DNA of 10,298 nt from GCA-2733415 sp964608925 (GTDB lineage: Bacteria > Bacteroidota > Bacteroidia > Flavobacteriales > Flavobacteriaceae): NCBI GenBank assembly GCA_964608925.1, contig CAZSQD010000073.1, forward strand, positions 1-10,298, in the 5' to 3' direction. The position numbers and the translations under genes were made by a program. Below the pieces are notes generated by a model. That model worked only from the letters and a program-made list of their open reading frames with translations, did not search any database and was not told the DNA's origin. Positions 6,464 to 10,298 of the stretch are shown piece after piece; position 1 is the first letter of the stretch; each line of letters starts with the position of its first letter.

Positions 6464-7477
6464 ATGCGTGTACAACACAACATATCCCTTAAAAAATACA
6501 ATACGTTTGGTATTGATGTAAAAGCTACCAATTTTGTGGAAGCCACATCAATATTTAGTTTAAAACATATTTTAGATTTACCACTCAAAAATTATTTTTT
6601 AATAGGCGGTGGTAGTAACATGTTATTAACCCAAAATATTACTGATAAATTAGTTATTCATGTAAATATTAAGGGCAAAGAAATTATTAAAGAAGATGGT
6701 GATTTTATTTGGGTAACCGCTCAAGCAGGTGAAAATTGGCACGACTTTGTAATTTGGTGCGTACAACGTGGTTTTGGCGGATTGGAAAACATGTCACTCA
6801 TACCAGGTAATGTAGGTACTGCACCTATACAAAATATTGGCGCCTATGGTAAAGAATTAAAAGACAATTTTGTGAATTGTACCGCTTTAGAAATTGCGAC
6901 TCAAAAAGTAAAAATTTTCACCAAAGAAGATTGCCAATTTGGATACCGAAACTCCGTATTTAAAAATGAATTAAAAGAACAGTTTATCATTACTTCTGTT
7001 ACTTTTAAATTAACCAAACACAATCATACTATTTCTGTATCATACGGAGATATTGAAGATGAGTTGGCAAAAAAGAAGATTAAAACTCCAAACATTAAAC
7101 AAGTTAGCAATGCCATAATTGCCATCAGAAACGCAAAATTACCCGACCCTAAAGTATTAGGAAACAGTGGTAGTTTTTTTAAAAATCCTATTATATCTAA
7201 AAAAGCTTTTGATACTTTTATTTCAAAATTCCCTGATGCTCCCAACTATGTAATTTCGGATACTGAAGTTAAAATACCCGCAGGTTGGTTAATTGACCAA
7301 GCAGGTTTTAAAGGCAAACGTTTTGATGATGCTGGCGTACATAAAAACCAAGCACTAGTACTTGTAAATTACGGTAATGCTACAGGACAAGAAATTTGGG
7401 ATTTAGCTATGCTCATACAAAATACCGTTTTTGAAAAATATGGGATTATGATTACCCCTGAAGTCAATGTGTATTAA
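6464..7477 (+). CDS. murB: UDP-N-acetylenolpyruvoylglucosamine reductase
   Basis: This FAD enzyme reduces UDP-GlcNAc-enolpyruvate to UDP-MurNAc with NADPH, the second committed step of peptidoglycan synthesis in the cytosol. The ATG at 6464 gives 337 aa, close to the E. coli type-I enzyme (342 aa). Visible features are NTFGI near residues 13-17, the FAD-binding IGGGSNMLL (47-55), GLENMSLIPGNVGTAPIQNIGAYG (106-129), YRNS with catalytic-site R162, GNSGSFFKNP (233-242) whose second serine, S237, is the expected proton donor, PAGWLIDQAGFKGKR (272-286), and the C-terminal TPEVNVY with E333. An in-frame TTG at 6434 would add ten residues, but it lies inside the palindrome and those residues do not look like the family, so ATG is preferred. 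The gene is probably translated from the same message as the aminotransferase. Confidence 0.96.
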   Translation: MRVQHNISLKKYNTFGIDVKATNFVEATSIFSLKHILDLPLKNYFLIGGGSNMLLTQNITDKLVIHVNIKGKEIIKEDGDFIWVTAQAGENWHDFVIWCVQRGFGGLENMSLIPGNVGTAPIQNIGAYGKELKDNFVNCTALEIATQKVKIFTKEDCQFGYRNSVFKNELKEQFIITSVTFKLTKHNHTISVSYGDIEDELAKKKIKTPNIKQVSNAIIAIRNAKLPDPKVLGNSGSFFKNPIISKKAFDTFISKFPDAPNYVISDTEVKIPAGWLIDQAGFKGKRFDDAGVHKNQALVLVNYGNATGQEIWDLAMLIQNTVFEKYGIMITPEVNVY

Positions 7478-7522
7478 AACTGCATGACGATAGTTGAAAA
7501 GACAGCCGTTTAATCTTATTTT

Positions 7523-7691
7523 GGGCGTTCCTCAAGGAGGCGTGCTATCCGCTATATCTTTTTTTAGCCTTTGCGAAGAAAACCTTTTTTTATTTTCTGT
7601 GGCAATCTCCCAATTATTAGAGATTACTTCACTCCGTTCGTAAAGGCGCTTATTTACAAGTAAAAAAAGGATGCCGCTGCTATCACTAACG
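7523..7691. repeat. Composite foldback element in the murB-helicase gap
   Basis: This fills about half of the 387-bp gap. Three nested helices are visible. ATCTTTTTTT (7556-7565) pairs with 7663-7672, with one G-U. GCCTTTGCGAA (7567-7577) pairs with TTCGTAAAGGC (7637-7647), 11 bp with one G-U. An inner hairpin lies at 7602-7627. CGTT (7526-7529) and AACG (7688-7691) could close the outside. From memory, the blocks GGGCGTTCC...GCTATCCGCTATATC and AAAGGATGCCGCT...CTAACG resemble an intergenic element abundant in Flavobacteriaceae; I cannot confirm this or tie it to a named RNA family. No reading frame is supported. It may be a structured RNA, a decayed mobile repeat, or a transcription barrier after murB. 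Confidence 0.55.
7602..7627. repeat. Inner hairpin resembling a scattered Bacteroidetes inverted repeat
   Basis: GCAATCTC (7602-7609) and GAGATTAC (7620-7627) pair at 7 of 8 positions around a 10-nt loop, followed by TTCACTCCGTTCG. From memory, GCAATCTC...GAGATTGCTTC is a recurring intergenic inverted repeat in Bacteroidetes. Here it sits in the loop of the larger foldback element, as if one repeat had inserted into another. Confidence 0.4.
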
Positions 7692-7772
7692 AAACGTATT
7701 ACTGTTCTTTTTTAATTAATAAATCGCAATATTCATTAAAAACCTTTAATTTTACAAAATAAATTTCCGTAC

Positions 7773-7791
7773 ATGAAGTATTAAGCTTCAT
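7773..7791. other. Small hairpin in the helicase upstream region
   Basis: ATGAAG (7773-7778) pairs with CTTCAT (7786-7791) around a 7-nt loop, followed by TTTATT. It could be a leader hairpin or a weak terminator. Apart from this, the composite element and the GC-rich repeat at 7832-7852, I see nothing in 7692-7864; no exact TAnnTTTG box is present there. Confidence 0.25.
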
Positions 7792-7831
7792 TTTATTACT
7801 TTCAATGTAAACATCGGGGAATTAAATCCAT

Positions 7832-7852
7832 TTAGGCTATCGCCCCGCGATT
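7832..7852 (+). repeat. Short GC-rich intergenic repeat, copy 3
   Basis: TTAGGCTATCGCCCC is followed by GCGATT. It matches copy 2 except for one base, and the upstream flank (7820-7832) is also shared. It ends 12 nt before the helicase ATG, almost the same spacing as copy 2 before the aminotransferase. The ATCGC-CCC-GCGAT hairpin is intact; the alternative GGGC stem is shortened by the G-to-A change. Confidence 0.8.
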
Positions 7853-7864
7853 CAATACAAAACT

Positions 7865-9106
7865 ATGAATTTTAAACAATTACAGCTAAACCGTCCAATA
7901 TTAAGAGCCATTGCCGAAAAAGGGTATGACAACCCTACTCCCATTCAAGAATTGGCGATACCTGTAATTTTAAATAAAAAAGACCTCATAGCGTCCGCAC
8001 AAACAGGTACTGGTAAAACAGCTGCTTTCGCCTTACCAATTTTACAACAGTTGTATGACAAGCAAGATTCTGGTAAAAAAGGAAAAAAAATTAGAGCTTT
8101 AATTATCAGTCCAACACGTGAATTAGCCATACAAATTGAAGAAAATTTTAAAATGTATAGTACACACACTATGTTAACTTCTACACTTGTTTTTGGTGGT
8201 ACAGCTATGGACCCACAAAAAGAAATACTAAAAAAGGGAGTTGATATTTTAATTGCAACCCCTGGTAGGTTATTGGATTTGCACAAACAAGATGTTATTA
8301 ATTTAGATTATGTAGAAACTTTTGTTTTAGATGAAGCCGATTTAATGTTGGACATGGGTTTTATTGATGATGTTAAAAAAATTGAACGTCTATGCCCTTC
8401 TACCAAACAAACTTTATTATTTTCAGCAACCATACCGTATAAAGTTGAACAATTAGCAAATGGCATTTTAAATAACCCTAAGCGCATTGAAGTTAGTGGT
8501 ACACAATCTGGCGCAAAAGGCGTAAGTCAGGTATTATATTTTGTACCTAAAAAAGATAAAAATGAGTTGTGCCTACACTTATTACGCAGCACAATAAAAG
8601 GTAAAATTATTATTTTTAGACGTACCAAATACGGTGTTGATAAGCTAGAGCAAACCTTACTTAAAAACGGATACAACGCTGTTAGTATTCATGGTGACAA
8701 GAGTCAGAGTATGCGTCAAGAAGCTTTAAATGATTTTAAAAAAGGGGAAGCAAATATTTTTATTGCTACGGATGTTGCCTCTCGTGGTATTGATATTCAT
8801 GATATTGATGCGGTTATAAATTTTGATTTACCAAGTGTTCCCGAAACTTACGTACATCGTATTGGACGTACTGGTAGAGCTGGTGCTACAGGTAGCAGTT
8901 ATTCTTTTTGTGATGCAGGCGAAAAAAACTATGTAATAGCCATTCAAAAATTAATACATAAACATATTAGTGTTGAAGAAAATCATCCATATCCATTAGA
9001 CCCGAAAGTAAAACCAATAAAACACGTTAAAAAATCTGGTGGTAGTAAACATAAAAAAGGAAGAAAATCTGACAGTGCAAAGCAAAAAAAGAAACGCTGG
9101 TATTAA
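7865..9106 (+). CDS. rhlE: DEAD-box ATP-dependent RNA helicase, RhlE-like
   Basis: This 413-aa cytosolic RNA-unwinding ATPase probably works in ribosome assembly, mRNA turnover or cold adaptation. All the motifs are present: the Q motif with the upstream aromatic F3 and PTPIQ (24-28), motif I AQTGTGKT (45-52), Ia PTRELA (83-88), GG (111-112), Ib TPGR (132-135), II DEAD (156-159), III SAT (187-189), IV IIIFRRT (248-254), IVa/V HGDKSQ (276-281) and ATDVASRGID (301-310), and VI HRIGRTGR (331-338). The N-terminus is typical of the RhlE group, but the subfamily assignment is by eye. The last 30 residues are a Lys/Arg/Ser-rich tail ending KKKRWY, likely for RNA binding. The ATG is fixed by the Q-motif N-terminus. 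The gene stands alone after a 387-bp gap and converges with meaB, with 39 bp between them and no clear terminator. Confidence 0.95.
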   Translation: MNFKQLQLNRPILRAIAEKGYDNPTPIQELAIPVILNKKDLIASAQTGTGKTAAFALPILQQLYDKQDSGKKGKKIRALIISPTRELAIQIEENFKMYSTHTMLTSTLVFGGTAMDPQKEILKKGVDILIATPGRLLDLHKQDVINLDYVETFVLDEADLMLDMGFIDDVKKIERLCPSTKQTLLFSATIPYKVEQLANGILNNPKRIEVSGTQSGAKGVSQVLYFVPKKDKNELCLHLLRSTIKGKIIIFRRTKYGVDKLEQTLLKNGYNAVSIHGDKSQSMRQEALNDFKKGEANIFIATDVASRGIDIHDIDAVINFDLPSVPETYVHRIGRTGRAGATGSSYSFCDAGEKNYVIAIQKLIHKHISVEENHPYPLDPKVKPIKHVKKSGGSKHKKGRKSDSAKQKKKRWY

Positions 9107-9145
9107 ATAGTAGAACGATAACCCGTACACTAAAACTATACTAAA

Positions 9146-10222
9146 TTATAAATTTAATAATTCCGCTGCCGCATCAAATGGTGATATACTTCCTATTTCA
9201 ACTTTTTGGGTGAGTATTAGTAATTGTTTTGCAATTTTAGGTTTGCTATAAAAATTTACTTTTAATTGATCTTCTATTGTTTGTAATAGCCAATGTTTAT
9301 TTTGTGTTGCTCTTCTTTTATCAAAAAAAGTGTTTTCTTGAGTCAATACAATATAATCCTCAATAATTTTCCAAACGTTTTCAATATTTTTATTTTTCAA
9401 AGCACTGCAAGTCGTTACTTTGGGTATCCAACCATTATCGGCATGCGGATACATTTGTAATGCTCGCTTAAACTCAATTTTAGCCAATTTGGTTTGCCTA
9501 ATATTATCACCATCTGCCTTATTGATTACTATAGCATCTGCCATTTCAATAATACCTCGTTTTATGCCCTGTAATTGGTCACCTGCACCTGCTAATTTTA
9601 GCAATAAAAAAAAATCAACCATAGAGTGTACTACGGTTTCACTTTGCCCTACACCAACAGTTTCAATAATTACCACATCAAAACCTGCTGCTTCACATAA
9701 CATAATAGTTTCACGTGTTTTACGTGCTACACCACCTAATGAGTTACCTGACGGACTGGGGCGTATGAATGCATTTTCATTACGTACCAAGTTTTCCATA
9801 CGTGTTTTATCTCCTAAAATACTTCCTTTAGTTACGCTACTACTAGGATCTACTGCTAAAACTGCTACTTTTTTATCAATACGGGTTAAATAGGTTCCGA
9901 ACGTTTCTATAAAAGTACTTTTCCCTACTCCTGGAACTCCTGTAATACCAATACGTATGGTTTCTTTTTTAGAAAAAGCTAAACATTGCTTTATTATTGC
10001 ATTTGCTTTTTGCTGATGTTTAGGATTTGTACTTTCAATTAATGTAATAGCTTTACTTAAATATACCCGATTACCTTTTCTAATTTCCGAAATATATGTT
10101 GCTATTGAAATTTCAACTTTTTTAATAAACGCTTTTGGGTTTATTGAATTTGGAGCTGAAACTCCTTTATTTTCTGATAAAGCAGATTCACGATTGCTAG
10201 TATGTTTATCGTGTTTTTTCAA
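9146..10222 (-). CDS. meaB: MeaB/ArgK-type GTPase, methylmalonyl-CoA mutase chaperone
   Basis: This 358-aa G3E-family P-loop GTPase protects and reloads the adenosylcobalamin-dependent methylmalonyl-CoA mutase, supporting propionyl-CoA/succinyl-CoA interconversion. Motifs are Walker A GITGVPGVGKST (92-103), VDPSS (124-128), the RPSPSGNSLGGVARKTRE block (154-171), ETVGVGQSE (187-195, the Walker B/switch region) and the guanine-specificity motif NKAD (234-237). The helical N-terminal arm (about 31-88) carries LIESTNPKH, usual for the family, and the C-terminal dimerisation region follows residue 280. The old ArgK (arginine transport kinase) name is probably wrong for this group. The start appears to be TTG at 10222: the reading frame has a stop 18 nt upstream and no ATG before residue 142, while ESALSENKG near the N-terminus looks conserved. 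No mutase gene lies in the window. The gene starts 5 nt after the stop of the upstream minus-strand gene. Confidence 0.93.
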   Translation of the reverse strand: MKKHDKHTSNRESALSENKGVSAPNSINPKAFIKKVEISIATYISEIRKGNRVYLSKAITLIESTNPKHQQKANAIIKQCLAFSKKETIRIGITGVPGVGKSTFIETFGTYLTRIDKKVAVLAVDPSSSVTKGSILGDKTRMENLVRNENAFIRPSPSGNSLGGVARKTRETIMLCEAAGFDVVIIETVGVGQSETVVHSMVDFFLLLKLAGAGDQLQGIKRGIIEMADAIVINKADGDNIRQTKLAKIEFKRALQMYPHADNGWIPKVTTCSALKNKNIENVWKIIEDYIVLTQENTFFDKRRATQNKHWLLQTIEDQLKVNFYSKPKIAKQLLILTQKVEIGSISPFDAAAELLNL

Positions 10223-10227
10223 AAGAA

Positions 10228-10298
10228 TTATTTTTTATAAAATGGTATAAAATAGCTTACCGTATAACCAAAACCTACCCCCCAATTACTATCGGCAT
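10228..10298 (-). CDS. Partial gene, C-terminal tail, possible beta-barrel or membrane protein
   Basis: On the minus strand, from 10296 to the TAA at 10230-10228, the frame reads ADSNWGVGFGYTVSYFIPFY-KK, 22 residues running off the window edge. Alternating small/aromatic and polar residues (WGVGFGYTVSYF) suggest a closing transmembrane beta strand of an outer-membrane or porin-like protein, but 22 residues cannot identify it. The other two minus-strand frames have stops here. The stop lies 5 nt before the meaB TTG, so the two genes are probably co-transcribed and perhaps translationally coupled. The 5' end is outside the window. Confidence 0.45.
   Translation of the reverse strand, partial: ADSNWGVGFGYTVSYFIPFYKK

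Noticed and set aside
7773..7791. Hairpin as the murB terminator
   Set aside because: It is nearly 300 nt past murB, has a 6-bp AT-rich stem, and its T-run is short. It is kept only as a low-confidence hairpin.
2951..7852. The three GC-rich repeats as a CRISPR array
   Set aside because: The copies are kilobases apart, each lies in a different intergenic region, and there are no regular spacers or cas genes.
7945..8286. 113-codon minus-strand frame opposite the helicase
   Set aside because: It is fully inside the DEAD-box gene, over motifs I to Ib, and is a shadow frame.
9107..9145. Bidirectional terminator between the helicase and meaB
   Set aside because: The gap is AT-rich with only a 5-bp AT stem (AAATT-ATA-AATTT). 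This is not strong enough to call.
9420..9893. 157-codon plus-strand frame opposite meaB
   Set aside because: It is antisense to the P-loop region of meaB. It looks signal-peptide-like in places only because it mirrors the codons of meaB, and no promoter or family feature is visible.

Overview
The window looks like chromosomal DNA from a low-GC member of the Flavobacteriaceae (Bacteroidetes). This rests on four things: AT-rich codon use; exact matches to the Bacteroidetes -7 promoter box TAnnTTTG ahead of several genes; almost no Shine-Dalgarno sequences; and housekeeping proteins of flavobacterial style. It cannot be placed to genus by eye.

Layout. Positions 1-236 hold a promoter followed after about 80 nt by a strong terminator, with no reading frame between them (a candidate small RNA), and then the valS terminator. 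valS (valyl-tRNA synthetase) is on the minus strand. It is divergent from a small exported DUF1573 protein on the plus strand, which converges with a minus-strand exported protein carrying two aspartyl-protease half-sites and a PDZ domain. The 401-bp gap after that gene contains a MITE-like, full-length palindromic element of about 162 bp. Next come a PLP-dependent aminotransferase and murB (a likely pair on the plus strand), a 387-bp gap filled largely by a composite foldback element, an RhlE-like DEAD-box RNA helicase (plus strand), and meaB on the minus strand. At the right edge there is a 22-codon tail of another minus-strand gene, ending 5 nt before meaB.

The genes are mostly core functions: tRNA charging, peptidoglycan precursor synthesis, RNA remodelling, and chaperoning of a B12-dependent mutase. 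I see no defence system, phage, CRISPR array or biosynthetic cluster, and no clearly new multi-gene system. The unusual content is in the intergenic DNA. A short GC-rich repeat (core GGCTATCGCCCC) occurs three times, always pointing toward the downstream gene, and twice ends 12-13 nt before a start codon. There is also a perfect 18-bp palindrome before murB, the MITE-like element before the protease, the composite foldback element before the helicase, and the possible small RNA at the left edge. Two genes (the protease-like gene and meaB) appear to use TTG start codons.
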